This document shows positions 52,042 through 61,635 of a stretch of 64,000 nt of DNA, one piece after another. The stretch is from Salinimonas chungwhensis DSM 16280. GTDB lineage: Bacteria > Pseudomonadota > Gammaproteobacteria > Enterobacterales > Alteromonadaceae. The position numbers and the translations under genes were made by a program. The stretch's first letter is position 1. Every line of letters starts with the position of its first letter. The notes beneath the pieces are model-generated. The model was not told the DNA's origin. It saw only the letters and a program-made list of their open reading frames with translations, and searched no databases. Location of the stretch: NCBI RefSeq assembly GCF_000378185.1, contig NZ_KB899378.1, positions 1-64,000 on the forward strand, written 5' to 3'.

Positions 52042-52758
52042 TTACTCAAGATTTTCCAGTGTCTGACTAAGATTCTCCAACGGCGTGTGTCGAATATCTT
52101 CACCTCGGGCCAGCGTGACCACATATTCACAAATATTTTTGCAGCGATCGCCGACTCGTTCCAGTGAGCGGAGGGCCCAGAGAATTTCAAGCCAGTCTTG
52201 CATTGACTCGGAACTGTTTTCCATTTCCTTCACAATGTAAGCCAGCAGTAGCTTATACTCACTGTCTATTCGATTGTCCTGGTCATAAACCTCCAGTGCA
52301 GCATTGTCGTCCTGTCTGGCGAACGCATCAAAGGTTCCTCGCATCATCGCGACCACTTTCTCACCGATAGACAGCATGCTGCTTTTAACAGATTCTGATT
52401 GGGGTATTTTTTGTTTGGTCACCAGTCTGGCCATGCGCTCAATTTCGTCACCCATGCGTTCAATATCGGTGATAGCTTTTGAAATAATCATGACCAAACG
52501 TAAATCGGAAGCTGTCGGATGACGCTTGGCAATGATACGCATACATTCCTGATCGATCTGAATTTCCATAGAGTTAATTCGCAGGTCATTCAGGGCGACT
52601 TTTTCGGCAAGTCCGCTATGGTTCAGACGAATGGCTTTGAGCGTATCGATAAGCTGCTGCTCGACTTCGCCGCCCATGGTCATTACGGAGTTACGCAGGT
52701 TCTCCAGCTCAGTGTTAAATTTGCCCGATATATGGGTGTTAAATGCAACCTGTCTCAT
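52042..52758 (-). CDS. phoU: Phosphate signalling protein PhoU
   Basis: This 238-residue all-helical protein (E. coli 241) has two three-helix bundles with metal-binding E/D motifs in ITDIERMGDEIERMARLV and LRSLERVGDRCKNICEYV. It connects the Pst transporter with the PhoR kinase and limits phosphate uptake. AGGAG precedes the ATG. It is the last gene of the pstC-pstA-pstB-phoU operon, 11 bases after pstB. Confidence 0.95.
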   Translation of the reverse strand: MRQVAFNTHISGKFNTELENLRNSVMTMGGEVEQQLIDTLKAIRLNHSGLAEKVALNDLRINSMEIQIDQECMRIIAKRHPTASDLRLVMIISKAITDIERMGDEIERMARLVTKQKIPQSESVKSSMLSIGEKVVAMMRGTFDAFARQDDNAALEVYDQDNRIDSEYKLLLAYIVKEMENSSESMQDWLEILWALRSLERVGDRCKNICEYVVTLARGEDIRHTPLENLSQTLENLE

Positions 52759-52769
52759 TGTTATTACTC

Positions 52770-53576
52770 CTAGCCGTACCGGCCGGTAATATAGTCTTCG
52801 GTCTGTTTCTGTTGTGGCGTGGTGAATAGCGTATCACTGTCACTGTATTCAATTAACCGGCCCTGATGTAAAAACGCAGTATAGTCAGATACCCGCGCGG
52901 CCTGCTGCATATTGTGGGTAACAATAATGATGGTGCAGCGACTTTTTAATTCAGCAATAAGCTCTTCGATGTACAGGGTGGTGAGTGGGTCGAGGGCTGA
53001 TGTTGGCTCGTCGAGTAAGAGAATATCGGGCTTAAGTGCCAGTGCTCTGGCGATTACTAACCTTTGCTGCTGGCCACCGGACAAAATTGCAGCAGAATCA
53101 AACAAGCGATCTTTCACTTCTTTCCACAATGCGGCGTCTTTTAATGCACTTTCCACTGCATCATCTAATTGACGACGAACCTTTATGCCCTGCAGCTTGA
53201 GGCCATAACAGACATTGTCATAAATACTCATCGGAAAGGGGTTGGGCCGCTGAAACACCATGCCGACCTGGGTGCGCAGCTCGGAAACATTTTGTTTTTT
53301 ATGAGTAATATCCCGCTGGCCTATGAATATCTGTCCCTGGTACCGACAGTGGGGATTCAAATCATTCATGCGGTTAAATGCACTGATAAGGGTCGACTTG
53401 CCGCAGCCGCTTTGCCCTATAAAGGCGGTAACCCGGTTTTTTGGGACCCGCATGCTGATATTTTCCAGCACGTGTTTGGTGCCAAATTGCAGGCTGAGAT
53501 TTTCAACCCGAATAGCGGTAAGGTCATCAGAGAGATTGTCTAAATCCAGATATTCATGATCAAATAGGGTTAACAT
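52770..53576 (-). CDS. pstB: Phosphate ABC transporter ATPase PstB
   Basis: This 268-residue ATPase has Walker [21 protein letters not shown], a Q-loop in [20 protein letters not shown], the signature [16 protein letters not shown] and Walker [13 protein letters not shown] with the switch His in [10 protein letters not shown]. It powers high-affinity phosphate import through PstC and PstA. AAGG lies six bases before the ATG. The gap to pstA is three bases. Confidence 0.96.
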   Translation of the reverse strand: MLTLFDHEYLDLDNLSDDLTAIRVENLSLQFGTKHVLENISMRVPKNRVTAFIGQSGCGKSTLISAFNRMNDLNPHCRYQGQIFIGQRDITHKKQNVSELRTQVGMVFQRPNPFPMSIYDNVCYGLKLQGIKVRRQLDDAVESALKDAALWKEVKDRLFDSAAILSGGQQQRLVIARALALKPDILLLDEPTSALDPLTTLYIEELIAELKSRCTIIIVTHNMQQAARVSDYTAFLHQGRLIEYSDSDTLFTTPQQKQTEDYITGRYG

Positions 53577-53579
53577 GCC

Positions 53580-55157
53580 TTACCTTTTTTCGTAGCGTCT
53601 GCGTAGCCTGGACCGTAACAATACTGCCAGAATATTGAGAATAAAAACCACCACCAGCAGTAGTAAACAGGCGGCAAACATCATGGAGGCACTTTTTGCA
53701 TCGGTTTGACTGTGAAACGCCCCATCGTAGATTAACACTCCAAGATGCATAAACTGGCGCTCCAGGTGCAAGTATGGAAACTCACCATCAATTGGCAAAT
53801 TGGGCGCAAACTTAACCGCGCCTACCAGCATCAGCGGCGCAACTTCGCCGGCAGCACGGGCGATGGCCAGAATGACCCCTGTCATAATTCCCGGTGATGC
53901 CATAGGTAAAATGGTATGCCATACCGTTTCGGCCTTGGTCGCGCCCAACGCATAGCTACCGGCTTTCAGATCCTGCGGGACATTACGAAGCCCCTCTTCA
54001 GTAGCCACTATAACTACCGGCAGTGTCAATATTGCCATAGTAAGCGCCGCCCAGAACACCCCTGGCGTACCCATTGTGGGCGCGGGCAATGTGTCGCGGA
54101 AAAAAAGTGCATCAAGACTTCCGCCCACACCATATATAAAAAATCCCAGTCCGAATACGCCATACACAATTGAAGGTACACCTGCCATATTGCTGACACA
54201 AATGCGGATAACTGACGTTAACGTTGTATCTGCCGCATATTCATTGAGATATACCGCTGCCATGACACCAAACGGGGCCACAATAATGGTCATTAAAAAC
54301 ACCATTAGCACAGTACCAAACAGCGCAGGAAAGACCCCGCCCGCCGTATTTGCCTGCTTCGGTGACTCGGATAAAAAGCGTCCTACCCGTTTAACAGCCA
54401 CAGTCAGTTTTTCTGCAAATGACAAGCGGCTGGTATAATCGATACTGTACAACGTATTCAGGGGTAATGTTGTTTCATAGCCGTCAGCCAGACGCACTTG
54501 CATCCGATAACTGTCTCGTTGTGATTCCAGTGCCAGCACCTGGGCATGCCATTTATCAAATGCCTGATTTAAGCGCGCCCGCGCCGGCGCCGCGTCACTG
54601 ACCTGCCGACTGTCCAGTTCAGTGAGCTGAAGATGAATGTCACTAAGAACATTTTCGCGCAGCTCCGCGATACGCTGCTCAATCGTCGCGACTTTGTCAC
54701 GCACTGCATCAAGCCTTAGTATACTGACCGGAGCATCATCTGGCAGCATTACCGATACAGGCTCAGCCAGCATCACTCGCCCATCTTTAAGGGCAATGCG
54801 CGCAGCATTTTTGGCCGGACGCGCTGATTGCATCCAGCTTTCTTCGATCAGACTCTGGTGTGCAAAGGGCGAGGCAGCATCTGAATAATACAGCCAGTAT
54901 ACCCTCGTATCCTCCTGCTGATATTCGCTTTCAATTTGACCAAAGACCACTCTGGCCTGCCCCTGCGGCGAAATATATTCTACCCGCTGTACTTCTTTGG
55001 GCCAGAAGTAGCCACCGCCGCGAGCAGCAATAAGCATTACAATGCTGACCATTGCCAGTAGCAATACCCCGGTGAAAAAAGCCCCTGCCCCGATAAAAAA
55101 TGCCTGACGCTGACCTGATGACAATAAGCGCTTTAAAAGGTTACTAATCATCGCCAA
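53580..55157 (-). CDS. pstA: Phosphate ABC transporter permease PstA, long form
   Basis: This 525-residue permease is much longer than E. coli PstA (296). It has one N-terminal helix (about 20-42), then a large periplasmic insertion (about 45-265, including a coiled-coil-like part), then the six-helix permease core with the EAA loop in YALGATKAETVWHTILPMASPG. It overlaps pstC by 14 bases. Long PstA forms occur in Alteromonas and Pseudomonas relatives. An ATG two codons later is equally possible. Confidence 0.93.
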   Translation of the reverse strand: MAMISNLLKRLLSSGQRQAFFIGAGAFFTGVLLLAMVSIVMLIAARGGGYFWPKEVQRVEYISPQGQARVVFGQIESEYQQEDTRVYWLYYSDAASPFAHQSLIEESWMQSARPAKNAARIALKDGRVMLAEPVSVMLPDDAPVSILRLDAVRDKVATIEQRIAELRENVLSDIHLQLTELDSRQVSDAAPARARLNQAFDKWHAQVLALESQRDSYRMQVRLADGYETTLPLNTLYSIDYTSRLSFAEKLTVAVKRVGRFLSESPKQANTAGGVFPALFGTVLMVFLMTIIVAPFGVMAAVYLNEYAADTTLTSVIRICVSNMAGVPSIVYGVFGLGFFIYGVGGSLDALFFRDTLPAPTMGTPGVFWAALTMAILTLPVVIVATEEGLRNVPQDLKAGSYALGATKAETVWHTILPMASPGIMTGVILAIARAAGEVAPLMLVGAVKFAPNLPIDGEFPYLHLERQFMHLGVLIYDGAFHSQTDAKSASMMFAACLLLLVVVFILNILAVLLRSRLRRRYEKR

Positions 55158-57288
55158 GACGCCTGCGTAGTCGTTGTCGCAAAAGCTCCGCCACGGTGTT
55201 CACTACGAAAGTAAAGGTAAACAAAATACAGGCGGTAAAAAACAATATCTGATAGTGAGTACTTCCTACGTCTGCTTCCGGTAATTCTATTGTAAGGTTG
55301 GCGGTAAGTGCGCGCAGTCCCTCGAGTAAGTCCCAGGAGGCGATGGGCGTATTCCCGGTCACCATCAACACAATCATTGTCTCGCCAAATGCCCGGCCGA
55401 AACCGAACATAGTAGCCGCCATCATCCCGGGCATAGCCACATGCAGAACTACCCGCCTTAATGTTTGTAGCCGTGTGGCACCCAGTGCAAAAGAGGCGCG
55501 TTTCAGATCATCAGGTACACCGGCAATGGCATCTTCGGTTAATGAATAAATACTGGGGGAAATAGCGATCCCCAATGCAATGGCAACAACGATCGCTGTT
55601 TTGCCAACCGGACTGTGGGTGTGAGTCGACAACGCCGCAATGTCAGACTCGCCCATCACGCTTAAAACCCAGCCGGGCGCCCATACCATACTGATATATC
55701 CAAGCAGTAAAATACCCGCTATCGCTACCAGTAGCTCCAGGCCCGGCCGCCAGCTTGCCCAGCGCAAAGCGACGTATTGCTGAATAATCGCAGCCATAAC
55801 CAGAATAAATGGCACGGTGACTAGGAAAAACGCAATACCAAATAACAGCTTGGCCGCCAGGGGTGAAAGCCAGATGGCAGCAATAAAACCAATCAACACA
55901 GAGGGAATTGCCTCCAGAAGTTCGATAGCCGGTTTCACCGCCTGCCGTAAACGGCTACGGGCAAAAAAACCAGTATAAATTGCAGCGCCCAAGGAAAGCG
56001 GGATAGCCACCAGCAAAGCCAGCAAAGAAGCCTTGAGACTGCCGATGATGAGCGGCGTAAGGCCAAACTTTTGTTCCTGAAAATCAGATGCGCTCGACGT
56101 TTGCCAGATGGGCCTGGGCGCAATGTAGCCTTCATACTGCTGAGGCACGAATAGTGAAGCCCACGTCGTAATACCAGACAAGTGGTCGATTTGATAGTGT
56201 GTTAACTGTGAAGAGGAAAATAAATAAAGACGATCGGCATACCAGCTCATCATCGGCGCAGGCACATTTATTGGTGTCTCGGAAACCACCTCACCACTCA
56301 CGCGATTAAGAAGCAGTAAGTGCCCACTTTCGGTTGAAAGGGCCATGGCATTACTGCTGGGGTGTGCAGCCACTGCTAAGGGAGGGCCTTTAGAAGCAAA
56401 GGTATAAGTGGGTACAAATGACAACATTCCTTTATCGTTATGCAGCACCCAGCGGGTAACACTGGCGTCTTTGCTGGCAGTAAACAAAGTACGGTTTTTG
56501 GCAATGGTCTGCCACCAGACTATTGGCTCTGGCAGCTTAATCCGGTTCAGCGTATTGCCCTTCACATCGACAAATGAAAGCGCCTGATCGGTGAGCACTG
56601 CCAGCTGGCCAATGTTAGGCAGAGGTAATAATCGCGTTTTAGGTGGAAACCGCTGGTCATAAAAGCGAGTGGGATGATCCTGCTCAATCCAGCGCACTAA
56701 TGTTGCCTCAGGTGAATCAATTATCGCCACTACCCATTTATCAGATAAGCTCACTCGCCAGTCGGAGCGCTGCTGCCATTGCGTTTTTGGCAGAGCAAAA
56801 GACAGGCCTAACTTGTCTTGCCAGCCTGACATGGTCGCCACCGCCTGATCATCTGCCTGACTGTGCAATCCTCTTACTGCGGAGAGCCGTAACAGACCTG
56901 ATGCCGAAACGGTTACCAGATAATGCTCCCCAGCCAGAGTAACAACGTCAGCTTCGTGATCACAGGGCCGGCGCAAAGTCCGCGATATGGCCAGTTGATT
57001 GTGCTGCAGTTGCGCCAGGGCCACAGAGCATTGCTGAGTCATAAGCATCGCTGGTTGCCCTTCTGCCAAATCGCCGCCGCCGATAATCCGGGTATTATCA
57101 GGGGCTTTGAGGGTAACCTGTGCAGTAAGTTGTGGGGTCAGTGCCAGTGGCAGAGCCTGGCTAATAAGGTGAGCAATAAGCACGAGCATCGTCAGCAGCA
57201 CCAAACCACCAAAGGCTTTCACCGCTATGCGCATTTGCGTATCTTTGCGCATGCGCTGTCGGGTTTTGGATTCAGTTGTGGAATTCAT
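55144..57288 (-). CDS. pstC: Phosphate ABC transporter permease PstC, long form
   Basis: This 714-residue permease (E. coli PstC is 319) has a basic start, a first helix (about residues 20-42), a periplasmic domain with repeated short beta-like blocks (about 45-400, for example HYLVTVSASGLLRLSAVRGL and LAVAAHPSSNAMALSTESGH) and the permease core. The EAA loop is in SFALGATRLQTLRRVVLHVA. The ATG at 57288 is preferred over the first start at 57435, which would produce a strongly basic, cysteine-rich extension with no homologue known to me. No pstS gene is in the window. Confidence 0.9.
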   Translation of the reverse strand: MNSTTESKTRQRMRKDTQMRIAVKAFGGLVLLTMLVLIAHLISQALPLALTPQLTAQVTLKAPDNTRIIGGGDLAEGQPAMLMTQQCSVALAQLQHNQLAISRTLRRPCDHEADVVTLAGEHYLVTVSASGLLRLSAVRGLHSQADDQAVATMSGWQDKLGLSFALPKTQWQQRSDWRVSLSDKWVVAIIDSPEATLVRWIEQDHPTRFYDQRFPPKTRLLPLPNIGQLAVLTDQALSFVDVKGNTLNRIKLPEPIVWWQTIAKNRTLFTASKDASVTRWVLHNDKGMLSFVPTYTFASKGPPLAVAAHPSSNAMALSTESGHLLLLNRVSGEVVSETPINVPAPMMSWYADRLYLFSSSQLTHYQIDHLSGITTWASLFVPQQYEGYIAPRPIWQTSSASDFQEQKFGLTPLIIGSLKASLLALLVAIPLSLGAAIYTGFFARSRLRQAVKPAIELLEAIPSVLIGFIAAIWLSPLAAKLLFGIAFFLVTVPFILVMAAIIQQYVALRWASWRPGLELLVAIAGILLLGYISMVWAPGWVLSVMGESDIAALSTHTHSPVGKTAIVVAIALGIAISPSIYSLTEDAIAGVPDDLKRASFALGATRLQTLRRVVLHVAMPGMMAATMFGFGRAFGETMIVLMVTGNTPIASWDLLEGLRALTANLTIELPEADVGSTHYQILFFTACILFTFTFVVNTVAELLRQRLRRRLGDD

Positions 57289-57446
57289 GCTGTTAACGGC
57301 GCTTTTTTTGATGCAAATTGCGGTGGTTAGCCGCCCATGATGTGGTATTTTAATCGCTATTATCAAGCGAAAGTTGTCTGGCAGCAACCGCAAACAAGAC
57401 GGTGTTCGCCGACATTGTGTATTAACCCTCAACAACCGGAGTATTT

Positions 57447-57953
57447 ATGCAGCCCGTCGTCATTTCAATTATGGGAAAAGATAAGAAAGGGATCGTAGAT
57501 GCCGTGGCCAAAAGCGTATACCAACATGGCGGCAACTGGCAAAGCAGTAGTTTTGCACATATGGCGGGTATGTTCACCGGCTTCGTAGAAGTGCAGGTGC
57601 CAGAAGATCGCCATGAAGAACTGGTGGCCGCGCTAAACGGCATCACTGATTTGTCGGTACAGGCTGTTTCGCTTAAAAATACACAGGATAACCGGTCACA
57701 AACACTGACTGTAGAGGTCATGGGGAATGACAAGCCTGGCATTGTGCAGGAACTCACCACGACCCTTAATCAGTTTAATTTGAATATCGTAACTTTCGAT
57801 TCTGGCTGTGAAAGCGCGCCAAACTGGGGCAGTCTCATGTTCAAAGCAACAGCCGTAGTCAGAGTCCCCGAAGAATTTGACGAAGTGCGCTTGCAATCCG
57901 CTCTGGAAGAGCTAGCCAACGATTTAGTGGTGGATATTTCCACCCAGCTGTAA
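57447..57953 (+). CDS. Double-ACT-domain protein (GcvR-like)
   Basis: This 168-residue protein has two ACT domains: the first starts QPVVISIMGKDKKGIVDAVA, the second TLTVEVMGNDKPGIVQELTT. The G-x-D-x-x-G-I-V turn in each is the ligand-binding loop of amino acid sensing ACT domains. The layout is that of GcvR, which inhibits GcvA control of glycine cleavage, but the protein is a little shorter than E. coli GcvR (190). GGAG lies before the ATG. It is divergent from pstC and just upstream of ppk. Confidence 0.82.
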   Translation: MQPVVISIMGKDKKGIVDAVAKSVYQHGGNWQSSSFAHMAGMFTGFVEVQVPEDRHEELVAALNGITDLSVQAVSLKNTQDNRSQTLTVEVMGNDKPGIVQELTTTLNQFNLNIVTFDSGCESAPNWGSLMFKATAVVRVPEEFDEVRLQSALEELANDLVVDISTQL

Positions 57954-58030
57954 CCCGCAGGCCATGTCATCAGGGTGTCATGATTGATTGGCACCCTTGC
58001 GCTATTTTACTGAAAATCACAGAAGAGAAT

Positions 58031-60097
58031 ATGGAATCGCAGACCCTTTACTATTCTAAAGAACTAAGCTGGCTGGCGTTTAACGAGCGGGTATTGCAAG
58101 AGGCTGCAGATGAAAACAACCCGGCGGTTGAGCGCATTCGGTTTTTAGGTATTTATTCTAACAACCTTGACGAATTCTATCGGGTACGGGCGGCAGAAGT
58201 TAAACGCCTGATCACAATTGCTCAAAACGACGGTAGCGAGCGAGAGGCGGCTGAAAAAATCGCGTTGATGGAGCAAATCCAGCACAAGGTTGTCGCCTTG
58301 TCTGAAAAGTTTAATCAGATTCATAAAGACGTGGTTAAAAATCTTTCGCGATACAATATCTTTATTTTGCGTAAAGATGATCTTGATGAATATCAGCGTA
58401 CCTGGGTACGTGACTTTTTTGTCAACAAAATACTACGGCATATCGCGCCCATTCTTATTGATAAAAAGACCGATTTGTTAAGCCGGTTAAATGGCACTGC
58501 GGTTTACCTTTATGTGGCGATTCGCCGTAAAGACCGCAATACTCGCTATGCTGCTTTGCAGGTACCCACTCAGGAAATGTCACGCTTTGTTCAGATCCCG
58601 CCGCAAAAAAGCCGCAAGAAAAAGCACATTGTTTTGCTGGACGATATTATTCAGTTGTGCCTGGAAGATATTTTTCGCGGATTTATCAAGTATGATTCGC
58701 TGGAAGCTTACTCGTTCAAAATGACCCGGGATAGTGAATATTCAATCAATGATGAGATTGATGAGAGCTACGTTGAAAAAATGTCTGAAAGCATGAAGCA
58801 GCGTTTGATTGCGGAGCCGGTCCGGGTTATCCACGACAATCAAATGCCCAGCGATATGGTTAAAGATTTACGCAAGCGTCTGAAAATCACCTCGCTGGAT
58901 ACGATGCACGCGGCAGGGCATTATCGCAATTTTAAAGACTTTATTGGTTTTCCTAATGTTGGTCGAGACTATCTGGAGCATCCAAAACTTCCGGCAATTG
59001 ATACGCGGGAGTTTTCTAAATACAACACGGTATTCGACGCCATTTCTGCCCATGATATTTTGCTTTATTATCCGTATCATCGCTTTCTGCATTTTACCGA
59101 ATTTGTCCGTCAGGCAGCGTTTGACCCCAATGTAAAATCCATCCGCATCAACATTTACCGAGTGGCCAGTAACTCACGCATTATTAACTCGTTAATTGAT
59201 GCTGTAGACAACGGTAAAAAAGTGACGGTAGTGGTGGAACTACGGGCACGTTTTGATGAAGAGGCCAATATTGAGTGGTCCAAGCGAATGACAGATGCCG
59301 GTATTCGCGTGGTTCTGGGTGTACCGACGCTCAAAATTCACAGCAAACTCTGCCTGGTATCCCGGGAGGAAAAGGGGTCACTGATTCATTACGCCCATTT
59401 CGGTACGGGTAACTTCAATGAAAAAACGGCAAAAATCTACACCGACTTTAGCTTATTTACCCGCAACCAGGACCTGGCCGAGGAAGCGGTTAACGTCTTT
59501 GATTTAATCCAATATCCCTATCGGCGTTATAAATTCCAGCATCTGCAAATCTCCCCGCTTAATGCCCGGACCAAAATCCAGTCTTTGATTCGTCAGGAAA
59601 TTCAGCACCTTAAAGAGGGTCACGATGCACAAATAACCTTCAAGCTGAATAATCTTGTCGACAAAGAACTCATCGACGATTTGTACCGCGCCAGTCAGGC
59701 GGGCGTCAAAATTCGTGGTCTGGTGCGTGGCATGTGCTCACTGATTCCCGGGTTACCAGGTATCAGCGACAATATTGAGCTCATTTCAATTGTTGACCGC
59801 TTTTTGGAACATCCCAGAGTTATGATTTTTGGCGGCGGCGGTGATCGTAAAGTATTTATTTCCTCGGCAGACTGGATGACCCGGAATATGGATAACCGCA
59901 TTGAGGTAGGCTGTCCTATTTATGATAATCGCTTACAGCAACGTATTATTGATATTATTGAGTTACAATTTTGCGATACACTAAAAGCCAGACAAATCGA
60001 CAAGGATCAGCGCAACCATTACGTACGCCGTGGCAACCGTAAAAAACTGCGCTCGCAGGTAGAAATCTATAGCTACCTGAAAAAACTGGAACAGTGA
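58031..60097 (+). CDS. ppk: Polyphosphate kinase PPK1
   Basis: This 688-residue enzyme has exactly the length of E. coli Ppk. It makes polyphosphate from ATP. The N-terminal domain starts LYYSKELSWLAFNERVLQEA. The two phospholipase D-like C domains carry the catalytic histidines in LKIHSKLCLVSREE and DRFLEHPRVMIFGGGGDRKV. The ATG at 58031 with GAAGAG upstream was chosen over an open frame 17 codons longer. It is directly followed by ppx, so polyphosphate synthesis and breakdown are co-encoded. Confidence 0.96.
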   Translation: MESQTLYYSKELSWLAFNERVLQEAADENNPAVERIRFLGIYSNNLDEFYRVRAAEVKRLITIAQNDGSEREAAEKIALMEQIQHKVVALSEKFNQIHKDVVKNLSRYNIFILRKDDLDEYQRTWVRDFFVNKILRHIAPILIDKKTDLLSRLNGTAVYLYVAIRRKDRNTRYAALQVPTQEMSRFVQIPPQKSRKKKHIVLLDDIIQLCLEDIFRGFIKYDSLEAYSFKMTRDSEYSINDEIDESYVEKMSESMKQRLIAEPVRVIHDNQMPSDMVKDLRKRLKITSLDTMHAAGHYRNFKDFIGFPNVGRDYLEHPKLPAIDTREFSKYNTVFDAISAHDILLYYPYHRFLHFTEFVRQAAFDPNVKSIRINIYRVASNSRIINSLIDAVDNGKKVTVVVELRARFDEEANIEWSKRMTDAGIRVVLGVPTLKIHSKLCLVSREEKGSLIHYAHFGTGNFNEKTAKIYTDFSLFTRNQDLAEEAVNVFDLIQYPYRRYKFQHLQISPLNARTKIQSLIRQEIQHLKEGHDAQITFKLNNLVDKELIDDLYRASQAGVKIRGLVRGMCSLIPGLPGISDNIELISIVDRFLEHPRVMIFGGGGDRKVFISSADWMTRNMDNRIEVGCPIYDNRLQQRIIDIIELQFCDTLKARQIDKDQRNHYVRRGNRKKLRSQVEIYSYLKKLEQ

Positions 60098-60105
60098 GTA
60101 GTTAA

Positions 60106-61635
60106 ATGACACAACAAGAGTCGGCGCTGGTCAGCGTAGAGGGTCGAGACGTCAGTAAAGTGGCAGCGTTGGATATTGGATCTAACAGTTTTCACCTGGT
60201 AGTGGCACGTATCAATGCCGGCTCTGTGCAAATTCTGCATCGGGTCAAACAAAAAGTTAGACTTGCAAGCGGTCTTGATGCTGACAACATGCTCAGCGAT
60301 GACGCGATCGAGCGTGGTTTGTCGATGTTAAAGGTGATTGGCGCAAGCCTCGAAGGATTTGAACCGGACTCCGTCAGGGTTGTGGCAACACACACTCTGC
60401 GCCGGGCTAAAAATGCCCGGCGTTTTATCAGAGAGGCCATGGAGGTCTTTCCCTATCCCATTGAAATTATCTCAGGTGAAGAAGAAGCCAGACTGATATA
60501 TTCCGGCGTGGCCCATACCAGTCATACCGAGGGGCGGAGGCTAATTATTGATATCGGCGGCGGGTCGACGGAATTTGTCATTGGCAAGGCTTTTGACCCG
60601 GCCATTTGCTGTAGCCTCCAGATGGGCTGTGTATCGTATACTGAACGTTTTTTCGCTGACGGTAAACTTACTACCGCCGCATTTAACCGGGCCACAACTG
60701 CTGCTCAACAGGCGCTCGCTACCATGCAACCACGGCTGACTTCACTTGGCTGGCAAGATTGCATAGGTACTTCCGGCACCATAAAAACGCTGTTCAACCT
60801 GGCCCAGCGTGACCGCAGCAATGGTCACGCAGTGCCTATTACTCTAAAGAGTCTTAAATCCCTTGTAAAAGAGTTTGTAGCAGCTGGCCACATTGACAAC
60901 CTTACCATGCCGGAAATCAGCGAAGACCGGCGTACAGTGGTTGCTGGCGGGCTTGCCATACTGACCGGGGTTTTCAAAATACTGAAAATAAAAGGTCTGC
61001 ATTATTCCCCCGCCGCCCTTCGTGAAGGCGTGCTTTATCAGATGGAAGACGAACTGCACAATGCTGATATTCGCGGGCGTACTGCTGCCAGTCTGGCTAC
61101 ACGCTATGATATTGATACTGAACAGGCGAACATGGTATTGGGCACCTCGCGCTATTTGTTTCATCAGTGTGCCAAAGTATGGAAACTGAAACATCGTGAT
61201 TTTCGCAGCATGCTAAGCTGGGCGGCAACGTTGCACGAAGTGGGGTTGCAGATTAATTCGCACGGTGTCCAGCGCCACTCTGCCTATATCTTAGCCAATG
61301 TGGACATGCCAGGTTTTACTCAAGAGCAGCAACAATTGCTGGCGACCCTGGTGCGTTTTTATCGCAAAAAAATAAAAACGGCAGAAATCCCTGAGTTCAA
61401 CCAGTATGATGCTAAAAGCGTACGCCGCCTGATAGGCTTACTGAGACTGGCTGTTTTGTTAAATATCAAGCGGCAGCAGATGTTCCTGCCAGAATTTACT
61501 GCTGAAGTAACCAAGTCCAGTCTGACCATGATCTTTCCCGAAGACTGGCTGGCCCAGCGCCCCATCTTGTCGGCTGATCTTATGCAGGAGCAGGATTACT
61601 GGAAAGCCATTGACGTGGAGCTGACGGTAAAGTAA
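60106..61635 (+). CDS. ppx: Exopolyphosphatase
   Basis: This 509-residue enzyme (E. coli 513) of the Ppx/GppA family has the ASKHA phosphate loops AALDIGSNSFHLVVARIN and LIIDIGGGSTEFVIGKAF, with the catalytic Glu in ISGEEEARLIYSGV. The C-terminal half has the helical HD-like region with WAATLHEVGLQINSHGVQRH. It releases phosphate from polyphosphate ends. It starts eight bases after ppk and its last 40 bases overlap the converging diguanylate cyclase gene. Confidence 0.95.
   Translation: MTQQESALVSVEGRDVSKVAALDIGSNSFHLVVARINAGSVQILHRVKQKVRLASGLDADNMLSDDAIERGLSMLKVIGASLEGFEPDSVRVVATHTLRRAKNARRFIREAMEVFPYPIEIISGEEEARLIYSGVAHTSHTEGRRLIIDIGGGSTEFVIGKAFDPAICCSLQMGCVSYTERFFADGKLTTAAFNRATTAAQQALATMQPRLTSLGWQDCIGTSGTIKTLFNLAQRDRSNGHAVPITLKSLKSLVKEFVAAGHIDNLTMPEISEDRRTVVAGGLAILTGVFKILKIKGLHYSPAALREGVLYQMEDELHNADIRGRTAASLATRYDIDTEQANMVLGTSRYLFHQCAKVWKLKHRDFRSMLSWAATLHEVGLQINSHGVQRHSAYILANVDMPGFTQEQQQLLATLVRFYRKKIKTAEIPEFNQYDAKSVRRLIGLLRLAVLLNIKRQQMFLPEFTAEVTKSSLTMIFPEDWLAQRPILSADLMQEQDYWKAIDVELTVK

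Noticed and set aside
57289..57435. N-terminal extension of PstC
   Set aside because: Basic, cysteine-rich sequence with no membrane segment and no ribosome site; the ATG at 57288 fits the family.
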